A DNA stretch of 64,000 nucleotides from Nostoc sp. NOS(2021) (lineage in GTDB: Bacteria > Cyanobacteriota > Cyanobacteriia > Cyanobacteriales > Nostocaceae), in NCBI RefSeq assembly GCF_017115025.1, contig NZ_JABXKM010000130.1, positions 62,001-126,000 of the forward strand, given 5' to 3'. Position 1 is the first letter of the stretch. The number at the start of each line of letters is the position of its first letter. This document shows positions 35,590-43,948 of this stretch, piece after piece. A model generated the notes under the pieces. It made no database searches and was not told the origin of the DNA. It was given only the letters and a program-made list of their open reading frames with translations. The translations under genes were made by a program, and so were the position numbers.

Positions 35590-36645
35590 TTATTCCATAA
35601 CTTTGGGGTAAAGTACTGTTTCTTCCGAATGTATCGTGTAATGATCTATATACAACTGGTAGCCAATATCTAAACTATGGATAAAAATCGGAATATCAAA
35701 AATATCATTTGGTCTATGATATATAGAAATAGCAAGTTTTGGACGGAACTTACGGATAGTTTCTACAGCCCCATGTAAGGCACTTAACTCAGCACCTTCA
35801 ATATCCATTTTAATAAAATCCACTCTATCTATACTTTTTTCATATACAAGTTGATCAATTGTGGTAGTAGCGATAGGTATTTCCGATGGAGTGTTACTAA
35901 TATTTGCACCAGGTCCATCGCCATGTAAATAAAGCTGGGTTTCTGAACTATCCGTTAGAGCATAATCACTAATAACTACTCTCTCTGCCAAATCCTCATT
36001 TTGCATCAAATTGTAGCAAAATACATCTAAATTATGTGGCTCTATTTCAAACGAAAAAACTTTGCCTTCTGAACCAATACTTGATGCAAAAGCTATTGCT
36101 GTATCACCAAAACACGCACCAGCATCAATAACATAATCTCCTGGTTCAGGACATATTTGAACATTATTTATACTAAAGTAATACTGCTTGAACAAAAATG
36201 TCCAAGCTACATTGGCCCACCAGCAATCAATAGTAATATGTTGATCTTCAAAGCTAACCGCATACTTCTGCAATTCACCAAAAATACCAGAGTAATCTGT
36301 ATCAGATTTTGAAACTATCATTTCCCTAGCTTTCTGTCTGTCTCGCCAGTGTTGTTCATTATTGCTAGGTAATTTAAAGTGTAGATGTCCTATCAGTCGG
36401 AAAAGTAATAAGTTTGTTAACCAATTCTTAGACTCAGAATCAGCTAGAATTTCGTGAACTTGCTGAAGATTTTCCTGATTTTGGAAAAGAAACTTCAGAT
36501 AATAACTGTATGAGTCTATAAAAATCTGCCTATTGGTATGATCCTTTTCTGATGTTTTAAACCTATCATAATCCCAGTTATTTTCCTGAAAAGTATGAAT
36601 ATTTACATAAAAAGCATGGATAATATCATTGATAAATTGGGACAT
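35590..36645 (-). CDS. FkbM-family methyltransferase
   Basis: A SAM-dependent methyltransferase of about 351 aa. The helical N-terminal half is unassigned. The FkbM core runs from GDYVIDAGACFGDTAIAFAS (SAM motif) through VFSFEIEPHNLDVFCYN to IDRVDFIKMDIEGAELSALH, the FkbM hallmark, and FRPKLAISIYH. It would O-methylate a sugar or acyl group in the island. The ATG at 36645 (MSQFIND) is taken as start. The frame stays open a further 37 codons upstream to 36760 with only non-ATG starts, so a longer protein or a lost 5' end is possible. The 93-bp MITE at 36836 lies upstream. Confidence 0.85.
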   Translation of the reverse strand: MSQFINDIIHAFYVNIHTFQENNWDYDRFKTSEKDHTNRQIFIDSYSYYLKFLFQNQENLQQVHEILADSESKNWLTNLLLFRLIGHLHFKLPSNNEQHWRDRQKAREMIVSKSDTDYSGIFGELQKYAVSFEDQHITIDCWWANVAWTFLFKQYYFSINNVQICPEPGDYVIDAGACFGDTAIAFASSIGSEGKVFSFEIEPHNLDVFCYNLMQNEDLAERVVISDYALTDSSETQLYLHGDGPGANISNTPSEIPIATTTIDQLVYEKSIDRVDFIKMDIEGAELSALHGAVETIRKFRPKLAISIYHRPNDIFDIPIFIHSLDIGYQLYIDHYTIHSEETVLYPKVME

Positions 36646-36835
36646 AACTTTTCTGTTACCATATTTCAATTGTAATTGCTCTATTTGCTTTGGACGCTTG
36701 ACTAAATAATCATTCCCTGAACTTGCAATGCTACAAAAATTGTTGCGGTCAAAACTTCAGCAGCCCTTCTTGTGATTAGGCTACCCACAACTCTGCAAAA
36801 ACTATCATTTGAAAATGCTTTACTTTCTTATCTGA

Positions 36836-36928
36836 TAGGACTTACGCAAAACTACACGCAGTAGGGGCAATTCATGAATTGCCCCTACCGAAAAATAACG
36901 GTTTCGGCTATTGTTTGCGTAAGTCCTA
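36836..36928. mobile_element. MITE with 15-bp perfect ends and TCTGA target duplication
   Basis: TAGGACTTACGCAAA (36836-36850) and TTTGCGTAAGTCCTA (36914-36928) are exact inverted ends. TCTGA flanks both sides (36831-36835 and 36929-36933). Inside is a palindrome, GGGGCAATTCATGAATTGCCCC (22 bp in two halves), and no coding capacity. It splits the 397-bp gap between the NeuD-type and FkbM genes of the island. The rest of the gap (36646-37041) holds the open upstream frame of FkbM and nothing else recognised. Confidence 0.85.
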
Positions 36929-37041
36929 TCTGACACTCAATTTCCATAAAAATACACAATAATGCTTTTTTGTCCGAGTGTCGCCGATGGAAAAGTAACA
37001 AGCCGTAGTTATTTCGTAACTTTCGGCTAAGAGGATTCATC

Positions 37042-37674
37042 TTACAGCTTCCTAGCTGGATCTGCGAACATAGTAGAACCTTCGGTCACTGATCTCACGA
37101 TTAATGCTCCTGCTCCTATTTTTGCTGAATTACCAATAGATACATGAGGCAGAACTTTAGCCCCAGTTCCAAAAAATACAGAATGACCACATTTGACACC
37201 GCCAGTTAGGTCTACACTGGCACTCAGAGTTGTATAATCACCTACTATAACGTCATGGCCAGCTCCTGAGAAACAATTAAAAGTTACGAAATTACCAATA
37301 TTAGCGTCCGCTGAGACAATAGAAAATGGACATAAAATCACACCTTCACCTAGACGAGCCGTTCTTGCAATCACTGCTGTTGGATGAATCATAGTGGTAA
37401 ATTTAGCACCTCTATTTTTTAAAGAAGTTACTAAACTCTCCTTGTCTTTAGGATCACCTACGCCAAGCAAAAATAAGTCTTGAGCAGCAGGTTGATAAGT
37501 ACTAATTTGACCAAGCCAAGTTAATTTATAGTCAAAACCATCAAGAACATTGGGGATATCACTAATAAATCCATCTAATGGTGGAAATATGCCATGAGTC
37601 TGAGCATCATAGACCCAATTAATTAACTCTCGCCCAAACGCCCCTGCTCCTACTAATATGCAACGTTGTTCCAT
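37042..37674 (-). CDS. NeuD/PglD-type sugar O/N-acyltransferase
   Basis: A 210-aa left-handed beta-helix acyltransferase. The N-terminal Rossmann-like sugar-nucleotide domain is ILVGAGAFGRELINWVYDA. Hexapeptide repeats follow (IHPTAVIARTARLGEGVILC, SVDLTGGVKCGHSVFFGTGA, VSIGNSAKIGAGALIV). The putative catalytic histidine is in CFSGAGHDVIVGDY. PglD/VioB-like members N-acylate 4-amino-4,6-dideoxy sugars. The KAS III, ACP and reductase genes just upstream suggest the donor is an acyl-ACP or acyl-CoA longer than acetyl; this is inference. The start codon overlaps the SDR stop by one base (TAATG), so the two are translationally coupled. Confidence 0.88.
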   Translation of the reverse strand: MEQRCILVGAGAFGRELINWVYDAQTHGIFPPLDGFISDIPNVLDGFDYKLTWLGQISTYQPAAQDLFLLGVGDPKDKESLVTSLKNRGAKFTTMIHPTAVIARTARLGEGVILCPFSIVSADANIGNFVTFNCFSGAGHDVIVGDYTTLSASVDLTGGVKCGHSVFFGTGAKVLPHVSIGNSAKIGAGALIVRSVTEGSTMFADPARKL

Positions 37675-38438
37675 TACCGCACCATGTACCCACCATCAAT
37701 GACTAAGTTTGTGCCAGTAATCCATCGTGAGGCATCAGAGAGTAAAAATAGGACGGTATTTGCTACATCTTCAGGCTTTCCAAATCCTAGTAAATGTCTC
37801 TCTTGAAGTTCCGAAATTGCGGCTGTAGCACTGACTGCTCTCCACTCAGCGATCATCTCTGTTTCTACTGCTCCAGCCAAAATGGAATTAGCCCGAATTT
37901 TACGCGGTGCCAACTCACAGGCAAGTGAGCGAACCATACCATCAACTCCTGACTTTACGGCAGAGTAAGCAGTCATACCTAGCTGACCTCTAGAACCTAT
38001 GACAGAAGACATAAACACAATTGATCCACCATCGATTATTACACCTTTAGAAGATGAAGCACGAGCGATACCAAATGCTGCAAACAAACTGCTCTGAAGG
38101 AGACTTTCTAAATGAGATTGTTTGATCATTCTTGCTGGTAGAACTAATCCTAATCCTGCTGAATGAAATATGCCTGAAAGAGAACCGTACTTCCCAGGAA
38201 TAGACTTTACCCAATCAGCTACCTCATCAGCATTAAACATCTCAAAAGGCAAAGCTACATGATTAGCTCCTGCCATAGCTTCAATACAAGCTGCCAACCT
38301 AGATTCGTTGCGACCAGAAGCCAAAACCTGCCCTCCACATTTAGCAATCATTATTGCAGCTGCTTTTCCAAGACCTGATGAAGCTCCTGTAACCAGGAAA
38401 ACTTTTCCTTTTAGCGCATCGGGAGCAAATATACTCAT
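37674..38438 (-). CDS. SDR-family 3-oxoacyl reductase (FabG-like)
   Basis: A 254-aa short-chain dehydrogenase. The NAD(P) motif is VFLVTGASSGLGKAAAI, and the catalytic Ser-Tyr-Lys lies in FMSSVIGSRGQLGMTAYSAV with the Lys just after. The C-terminal ASRWITGTNLVIDGGYMVR is typical of FabG-like enzymes. Placed between a KAS III and an acyltransferase gene, it most likely reduces a 3-oxoacyl-ACP to 3-hydroxyacyl-ACP. Its ATG overlaps the KAS III stop (ATGA). A sugar-oxidoreductase role is a less likely alternative. Confidence is high for the family and moderate for the substrate. Confidence 0.88.
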   Translation of the reverse strand: MSIFAPDALKGKVFLVTGASSGLGKAAAIMIAKCGGQVLASGRNESRLAACIEAMAGANHVALPFEMFNADEVADWVKSIPGKYGSLSGIFHSAGLGLVLPARMIKQSHLESLLQSSLFAAFGIARASSSKGVIIDGGSIVFMSSVIGSRGQLGMTAYSAVKSGVDGMVRSLACELAPRKIRANSILAGAVETEMIAEWRAVSATAAISELQERHLLGFGKPEDVANTVLFLLSDASRWITGTNLVIDGGYMVR

Positions 38439-39508
38439 AACTGAAAGTCAATCATCTCAACAACATCAAGTGGACCAACACTAAGTACAGTAGAACCCCA
38501 AGAATAACCTACACCGAAAGCAAACATTGCCAAACGGACAGATTTTTCTTGTAATAACAAACCCAGATTATCAGTCATGAGTAATGGGATAGAGGCACTA
38601 CTGGTGTTCCCAAACTTATTGATGTTGATGGGAATCCGATCCATTGGCAATTTTGTCTTTTTAATCAAGTGTTTGAGCATAAATAAATTGGCCTGATGAA
38701 ACAGAAATGTATCAAAATCCTCTGCTTTGTATCCTGAAAATTCAAATGTCGATGATATCAAGGGAGGAACTACTTGCATAGTGAAGGTAAATATTTCAGT
38801 ACCATCCATGTAAAGACAGTTTGGGTCTTTACCTTCTAATCTTGGATCGTTTGCAAGAGAATAATCTTTAGATGCACCACGAGGGATAATCAAGTTATGA
38901 GATCCCTTTCCATCAGTACCAAGTATAAAAAAAGCATCATTTGAAGAATTCTCACAATACTCTAACGCAGTCACAGTTGCCGCATCTCCAAATAGCATGG
39001 CGGTAGACCGATCGGACGAACTTATAACCTTACTGCTGGTGTCACCAACTGCCAGAAGAACACGTTTAGCAGCCCCTGTTTGAATCATATTTAAGCCTAG
39101 CCACAGAGCATAGGGATAAGCTGAACAGCCAAGATTAATATCAAAGGCTAAACACGAAGGCTGAAGTCCAAGACGACCATGAAGTGAACAAGCAGTGGCT
39201 GGTAGACGATAATCTGGTGTTTGAGATACGAAAATCAAAGCATCAATGGATTCTCTTTGCCAGTCTAAACCGCTTAAAAGACGTTCTGCTGCTTGGTAAC
39301 AAAGGTCTGCTGTTGAAACGGCTTCATCTACCCAACGTCGATGCTCAACACCAATCATCTTAACTACTTCCTTAACAACATCTGCACCAAATTGTTCTAC
39401 AAAATAGTCATTAGAAATTTGACGATTTGGCAGACAAGCTACGACTCCGGCTATACGACCCCCTTTTGTTCTAAGTTGCTTGCCAACTGGTGTGTTGATG
39501 ACACTCAT
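38435..39508 (-). CDS. KAS III-type 3-oxoacyl-ACP synthase (first of two)
   Basis: A FabH-like condensing enzyme of about 357 aa. The Cys-His-Asn triad is intact: C128 in AFDINLGCSAYPYAL, His in TFLFHQANLFMLKHL and Asn in INKFGNTSSASIPLLM. The ATG at 39508 (MSVINTPVGK) has GAGGA eight to twelve bases upstream and lies seven bases after the ACP stop; longer forms would overlap the ACP gene. With the dedicated ACP it would condense an acyl-CoA starter with malonyl-ACP, giving a short 3-oxoacyl group for the island's sugar. This is distinct from housekeeping fatty-acid FabH, judging by context. Confidence 0.9.
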   Translation of the reverse strand: MSVINTPVGKQLRTKGGRIAGVVACLPNRQISNDYFVEQFGADVVKEVVKMIGVEHRRWVDEAVSTADLCYQAAERLLSGLDWQRESIDALIFVSQTPDYRLPATACSLHGRLGLQPSCLAFDINLGCSAYPYALWLGLNMIQTGAAKRVLLAVGDTSSKVISSSDRSTAMLFGDAATVTALEYCENSSNDAFFILGTDGKGSHNLIIPRGASKDYSLANDPRLEGKDPNCLYMDGTEIFTFTMQVVPPLISSTFEFSGYKAEDFDTFLFHQANLFMLKHLIKKTKLPMDRIPININKFGNTSSASIPLLMTDNLGLLLQEKSVRLAMFAFGVGYSWGSTVLSVGPLDVVEMIDFQL

Positions 39509-39515
39509 ATATGAA

Positions 39516-39740
39516 TTATCCTCTTTGCTTTTGGGAGATGAGTTTTTCAATATCTCCCACTGTCTGAGAAGCGGCAAGAGAGTCTCCATTCAGCATCACA
39601 TTAAAGCAGTCATCAACTAGCGCAATTGTAGAAATAAATGCAAGTGAATCCCAGTCCATTCGAGTTAGGTCAAGGCTTGGAGAAACTTCGTTGACATCAA
39701 TTTCAAGTATTTCAGCTAGACCTTCGTAAAAAGCTTGCAT
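39516..39740 (-). CDS. Dedicated acyl carrier protein
   Basis: A 74-aa acidic, helical protein. The phosphopantetheine attachment serine is Ser32 in TRMDWDSLAFIS, matching the D-S-L core of ACPs. The surrounding helices (GLAEILEIDVNEVSPSLD, IALVDDCFNVML, DIEKLISQK) fit the fold. It lies between two KAS III genes with gaps of 17 and 7 bp, so it is almost certainly the carrier for their products. The ATG at 39740 follows GGAG. It is separate from the housekeeping ACP, which is not in this window. Confidence 0.88.
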   Translation of the reverse strand: MQAFYEGLAEILEIDVNEVSPSLDLTRMDWDSLAFISTIALVDDCFNVMLNGDSLAASQTVGDIEKLISQKQRG

Positions 39741-39757
39741 GATTTAACTCCTAAAAA

Positions 39758-40777
39758 TCAAAATTTAACTACCGTTCCAGCCCAAGAATACCCAACTCCA
39801 AACCCTAATAGCAATAATCTATCTCCTCGCTTTAAGCGAGATTTATTAAGCATTGACTCCAGGGTAAGGGGTATGCTTGATGATACTGTATTTCCGCACC
39901 TCTCTAAAAAATTGGGAAACTTTTCCTCTGGTAAATCGAGCTTTTTTCGTAAGGCATCGAGGATAAACTGATTAGCCTGATGCAAAACAATATAGTCAAA
40001 ATCATCTAAACATCTGCCGCATTTTTTTAGCAAATCATTTATCGCTTTTGGCACGGAAGAAAGTGTAAACGCTATCACTTCAGAACCATTCATGTATAGG
40101 TTGTCTTGTGACCTCACATTCCCAGAATCATCAACTTCTTCTTTTGCCGTATGTTCAGACCGTGCAGAACGGAAACCACCTGTTTTCACGATTATGTTAT
40201 TGGCTCCATTGCCATCAGTTCCAAATACAAAAGGCCCGATAAATTCTTCATCTGTTTCGTCTGATGCTTCAATTAAGGTGGCTGTTGCCCCGTCGCCAAA
40301 TAAGGTACGTACACTCTTATCCATAGGATGAATGAATTTTGAGTAGGTATCTGCCGTCAGGAAAAGAAGCCTACGAGCAGATCCGGTTTCGATGAGTCCT
40401 TTAGCAACAGATAAGCCATAAACAAAACCAGAACAGCCAAGGTTAATATCAAAGGCCCCAGCAGTATTAGGAATTCCCAGACGATCTTGGAGTAAACAGG
40501 CGGTGGTAGGTAAAAAGTAATCTGGTGTTTGAGTACAGAGAATAACAAAGTCGATATCCCCAGGAGTAACAGTATTTTGTTCAAATAACTTACGGGCTGC
40601 CTTAAAAGCTAAGTCAGCAGCAGTTTCATCCTCTACCGCAATATGTCTTTCAATAATTCCTGTTTTTTGATAAATCTTTTCAGAAGACCAACCTGGATAT
40701 ATTTTGGTTAATTCATCATTATGCAAAATTTGTTTGGGCAGATATGATGCAATGTCAACTATTCGAGAGCGAAACAT
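39758..40777 (-). CDS. KAS III-type 3-oxoacyl-ACP synthase (second of two)
   Basis: A 339-aa FabH-like enzyme, paralogous to the 38435-39508 product. Its triad is also complete: C115 in AFDINLGCSGFVYGL, His in YIVLHQANQFILDAL and Asn in LERCGNTVSSSIPLTL. It is the first gene of the tight minus-strand operon KAS III-ACP-KAS III-SDR-NeuD. Two active KAS III enzymes with one ACP suggest either two successive condensations or alternative starters. The start ATG at 40777 gives the normal N-terminus (MFRSRIVDIASYLPKQ). The upstream 98-bp gap (40778-40875) presumably holds the operon promoter. Confidence 0.9.
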   Translation of the reverse strand: MFRSRIVDIASYLPKQILHNDELTKIYPGWSSEKIYQKTGIIERHIAVEDETAADLAFKAARKLFEQNTVTPGDIDFVILCTQTPDYFLPTTACLLQDRLGIPNTAGAFDINLGCSGFVYGLSVAKGLIETGSARRLLFLTADTYSKFIHPMDKSVRTLFGDGATATLIEASDETDEEFIGPFVFGTDGNGANNIIVKTGGFRSARSEHTAKEEVDDSGNVRSQDNLYMNGSEVIAFTLSSVPKAINDLLKKCGRCLDDFDYIVLHQANQFILDALRKKLDLPEEKFPNFLERCGNTVSSSIPLTLESMLNKSRLKRGDRLLLLGFGVGYSWAGTVVKF

Positions 40778-40875
40778 ATTTTTTTATAGAAATATCGAAT
40801 TAACGATTATTCATGGACGAGTCCAAAGTTGAAATAATTTCATCTTACTGTTAATAAAGTGAACTAATTAACCAC

Positions 40876-41274
40876 TTAGCGATCGCTCTTTCCTTCTTGC
40901 TTCTTAATCTGCTCTAAAACAACTTTGTAATCTTGCCGTTCAGGGTGCAACTTCACCAGCTTCTCCAAAGGTTCCATCGCACCTTTAGCATCCTTCAAGT
41001 GCAACCGCACCACAGACAGTTTCTCTAAAGCAAGTTGGTTTTCTGGTTCCCGTTGTAAAACCAGCTCGTAGCCCCGCGCCTGTTGCTGTAATCCTGACTC
41101 AGCAGAAGGAGAGGCAATTGCTGGCTTAGGTTGACTAGCCTGTTGTATTACCGGAATGACTGCAAACACCGTAGAACCAAAAAATGAGAATATCGACACT
41201 ATCGTGACAATCTTTTGTCGCCGCTCAATCTGCTTTTTGCGGGTAATTAAGTATTCTTCCCCCGAACTAGCCAT
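40876..41274 (-). CDS. Membrane-anchored TPR-like protein
   Basis: A 132-aa protein with a basic N-terminus (KKQIERRQK), one transmembrane helix ([20 protein letters not shown]) and a soluble part of two TPR-like helix pairs ([39 protein letters not shown]). The exposed part would face the periplasm or lumen. The family is found across cyanobacteria without a settled function. It is on the same strand as the glycosylation operon but upstream of it and has its own spacing, so membership is doubtful. Confidence 0.75.
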   Translation of the reverse strand: MASSGEEYLITRKKQIERRQKIVTIVSIFSFFGSTVFAVIPVIQQASQPKPAIASPSAESGLQQQARGYELVLQREPENQLALEKLSVVRLHLKDAKGAMEPLEKLVKLHPERQDYKVVLEQIKKQEGKSDR

Positions 41275-42194
41275 CCCTTACATACTTGCTGTGGTAAATA
41301 CTTAGGTATCAGCAAGCCTCCTCTTATGAAGATACCCATCTGCCCAACAGAAACTAACATCTTGGCTACAAATTTTTTACACAAAATTCAAATGCTGACT
41401 CTGAAGACGAGGGAACTTTATGGTAAGCCCATGCTGTACCGACAATTTTGCCATGCGATCGCTCCTATGCTTCAAAGCAAAACCCTCTCCTGCACCTAAA
41501 CAGGGCAACCCTTTAGGTTTTATTCTCTAGGCAAAACATTAAAATTATATAAAGATTTGCAATTCATTTGCCTAATGCCAGATGTTTGCGATATTCTTAA
41601 TAACGTTTAAAGAAACAGAAACAGTAGACATTTCTACTCAATTGCAAATTTCCCTGTCAGTCAAAAACTTTCAAACTAGCCCGTGTCCTATGGGTTCTTC
41701 AACAACCAGACATATTTTTCGTGATTCAAACAAATAGAATTTTCCCAGTCGTCCTCAGTCACACTACTTAGTGCAACTTTCCCAAGGACTAATTATTCTG
41801 CTCGGCGTCCATAATATATCTCTTACAAAAGGTACTGTTGCACTCTTGTGTAGAAAGGGTAAAGGTTAAGAGGAAAAAGAAGACGGGAAAAGGGAAAAGG
41901 GAAAAGGGGAAACATAAGTATCCCTTACCCCTTCATCCTTTAACCCTTACTCCTGAGCCTTTGTCTGGCTTCTGCAAAAAGTTTAAGGACTGCTTGGTGG
42001 AATTGGAGTTTTGTGGTGGTAATTACCGTACAAAACCGAATTTACCAGTAATTTAGTAGAGTTTGTTATGGTATAGTTAGAAAGTTAAGACTAGCTTTAC
42101 CAAATTACACCACTCTACGGACCGGCAACAATTGCAGAATGGGAAGCGGTTTTAATTAAGTATTTACCAACAAAATCTGAATTCAATCGAGGTT
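41275..42194. other. Long intergenic region with a possible small-RNA terminator
   Basis: A 920-bp stretch without a convincing protein gene. ACCTAAA (41494-41500) pairs with TTTAGGT (41511-41517) around GGG-CAA-CCC and is followed by TTTATT, a terminator-like structure not attached to any gene. GGGAAAA units lie at about 41885-41908. Between about 42090 and 42290 a reading frame lacking a start (LYGPATIAEWEAVLIKYL) overlaps the DUF4327 gene in another phase; I cannot tell whether it is a remnant. Confidence 0.4.
41494..41522 (+). terminator. Orphan terminator-like hairpin
   Basis: A two-part stem (ACCTAAA/TTTAGGT and GGG/CCC) with a three-base loop is followed by TTTTATT. No coding sequence precedes it on the plus strand, so it may end a small RNA transcribed from about 41380-41490. 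Confidence 0.35.
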
Positions 42195-42413
42195 ATGACT
42201 CAGCAAGTGATTCACCCAATGGTGAAATTGCAGCGCAACGTGCAATCACTCATAGAATCGAATATTATCAAGCCAAGCGATAGCATCTGGAAAATCGCTT
42301 TGCTCTACGGTAATGAATGGCAGCACTGGAAACAGGAGCTGCTGGACTTTGGCTTTAGTATGCAAGACCCAGTTAGTGAATTGTTAGCTGTAGAAACTTG
42401 GGATGAAGAATAG
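42195..42413 (+). CDS. DUF4327 family small protein
   Basis: A 72-aa soluble protein whose whole length (MTQQVIHPMVKLQRNVQSLI, SNIIKPSDSIWKIALLYGNE, LLDFGFSMQDPVSELLAVE) matches the conserved cyanobacterial DUF4327 family. Function unknown. The strong conservation of the IWKIALLYG and WETWDEE-type end makes the call secure. It converges with the FHA-kinase gene, with 44 bp between stops. Confidence 0.88.
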   Translation: MTQQVIHPMVKLQRNVQSLIESNIIKPSDSIWKIALLYGNEWQHWKQELLDFGFSMQDPVSELLAVETWDEE

Positions 42414-42457
42414 GGCAGAGGGCATAGGGTTTTTTAATATTCCCTACTCCCCACTCT

Positions 42458-43741
42458 CTAAACTTTGCAAGCAGCTAAAGCCGCAGCTAGCTCCTTTGCA
42501 GTTTGGTAACGAGCGCGTGGCAATGGTTCTGTAACGCGGTCAATCACATCTCTTAATTGGGAACTAATGGTGGGAACCTTTGCCACATCAAACCTGAAGT
42601 TTCGCCCTCGTTGGCGGTAATACTTGAACGGGTTTTCTCCTGTGAGCAGAAAAATCAGCGTTGGCCCAATTGCATACAAATCAGATTGAGTCAAAGGTTG
42701 TCCTCGTTCTTGTTCAGGAGCGCAGTAACCTTCTGCACCAATTCGAGTACCGGGCGCTGTGCCAATTTCCTTAACTGCGCCAAAATCTAGCACCACTATA
42801 CGATTCAAAGAACTTCGCACCATTAAGTTGGCGGGTTTAATATCGCGGTGAATAAGTGGAGGCTCTAGGCTATGAAGATAGTCTAAGATATCGCAGGTTT
42901 GGATCATCCAAGCGATCGCTTGGCTTGGTGTAACTGGCCCAGTGGTATAAACGCGTTTCTCTAAATCTTGTCCGTGGATTAGTTCCATTGCCAAGTATTT
43001 TTTTCCGTCTTCTACAAAGAAATCGTAATACTTGGGAATTCCAGGATGGTTAAGGGATTTTAGAGTGTACGCCTCCCGCTCAAATAACTCTTGAGCTTTG
43101 GCAATTTTCGCCATATCAGCATTCATTTGCTTCAACACCAGCAGTTGTGGCATACCCGCAATTACACCAGCCGCATCCCAAGCGAGATAAGTAGTACCCA
43201 TACCTCCTTGTCCGAGAATTCGCAACACCTGATAATGGCGAATCCTCTGTTGCACTGAGAGAGGTTGACCGCAGTGGATGCAAAACAGATTGTTCGGTGA
43301 GTTACCTTCGTGCGTGCAAGTGGAGGATGAATTTGCCGGATTTTTTGCTGAGTAAAGTGTCTCGGCGGCGTTTTCCACTGTCCCTTGCATTTGTTGCGAT
43401 CGCAAACCAGTTTCCAGTACTGTTACCTCCTGAATTTGGAATTGCAGTATTGGGCCTCCCTGTGCCAGTTGCAAAAGGGAATTATCTGGTAACGGACTCT
43501 GAATCACAAGGACACCGTTGAGGAAAGTGCCATTTGTACCCTGACTAATCAGTTGCCAAACATTGCCATTGCTAGGGGAAGCGACTTGTCTCAGTTCTAG
43601 ATGATGCCGCGAAACCAAACTATCACTTAAAACAACGTGATTATCTGCCGCTCGACCAATCCGAATTATGGAGGAGTTCTCAAAGCACCACTGCTGGAGG
43701 GGCGTTTTCTGTTGCGGTTCTAACAGAGTCAGACTAACCAC
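42458..43741 (-). CDS. FHA-domain serine/threonine protein kinase
   Basis: A 427-aa cytosolic signalling protein with three parts. An N-terminal FHA domain (about 1-100) has RIGRAADNHVVLSDSLVSRH and NGTFLNG and binds phosphothreonine. A short zinc-ribbon-like segment (STCTHEGNSPNNLFCIHCGQ) follows. A Hanks-type kinase (from about residue 170) has GQGGMGTTY, the catalytic HRDIKPANL, the DFG motif VLDFGAVKE and APEQERG. It lies 200 bp downstream of, and on the same strand as, a PP2C phosphatase with a similar zinc ribbon, so the two probably form a reversible switch. A GGGCATT array separates them. Confidence 0.93.
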   Translation of the reverse strand: MVSLTLLEPQQKTPLQQWCFENSSIIRIGRAADNHVVLSDSLVSRHHLELRQVASPSNGNVWQLISQGTNGTFLNGVLVIQSPLPDNSLLQLAQGGPILQFQIQEVTVLETGLRSQQMQGTVENAAETLYSAKNPANSSSTCTHEGNSPNNLFCIHCGQPLSVQQRIRHYQVLRILGQGGMGTTYLAWDAAGVIAGMPQLLVLKQMNADMAKIAKAQELFEREAYTLKSLNHPGIPKYYDFFVEDGKKYLAMELIHGQDLEKRVYTTGPVTPSQAIAWMIQTCDILDYLHSLEPPLIHRDIKPANLMVRSSLNRIVVLDFGAVKEIGTAPGTRIGAEGYCAPEQERGQPLTQSDLYAIGPTLIFLLTGENPFKYYRQRGRNFRFDVAKVPTISSQLRDVIDRVTEPLPRARYQTAKELAAALAACKV

Positions 43742-43762
43742 AATACAACCTATAAGGTAAAT

Positions 43763-43815
43763 GGATCAGGGATTGGGCATTGGGCATTGGGCATTGGGCA
43801 TTGGGCATTGGGGAT
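43763..43815. repeat. GGGCATT heptamer array
   Basis: About seven copies of GGGCATT/GGGGATT in tandem between the kinase and phosphatase genes. Confidence 0.9.
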
Positions 43816-43948
43816 TAAACTTATCCGTAAATTTAGGTTTTAACCTCTGATTTGTAAGGCTTCGAGGTTAATTCACGGATATGTCTATTGGGAATTGGTG
43901 ATTATTCTTTCTTATACCCTATGCCCCATGCCCCATTTTCATTTATGA

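Noticed and set aside
41838-42056. Small plus-strand open frame in the long gap
   Set aside because: Its first half is low-complexity repeat (GGGAAAA) and no conserved sequence follows.
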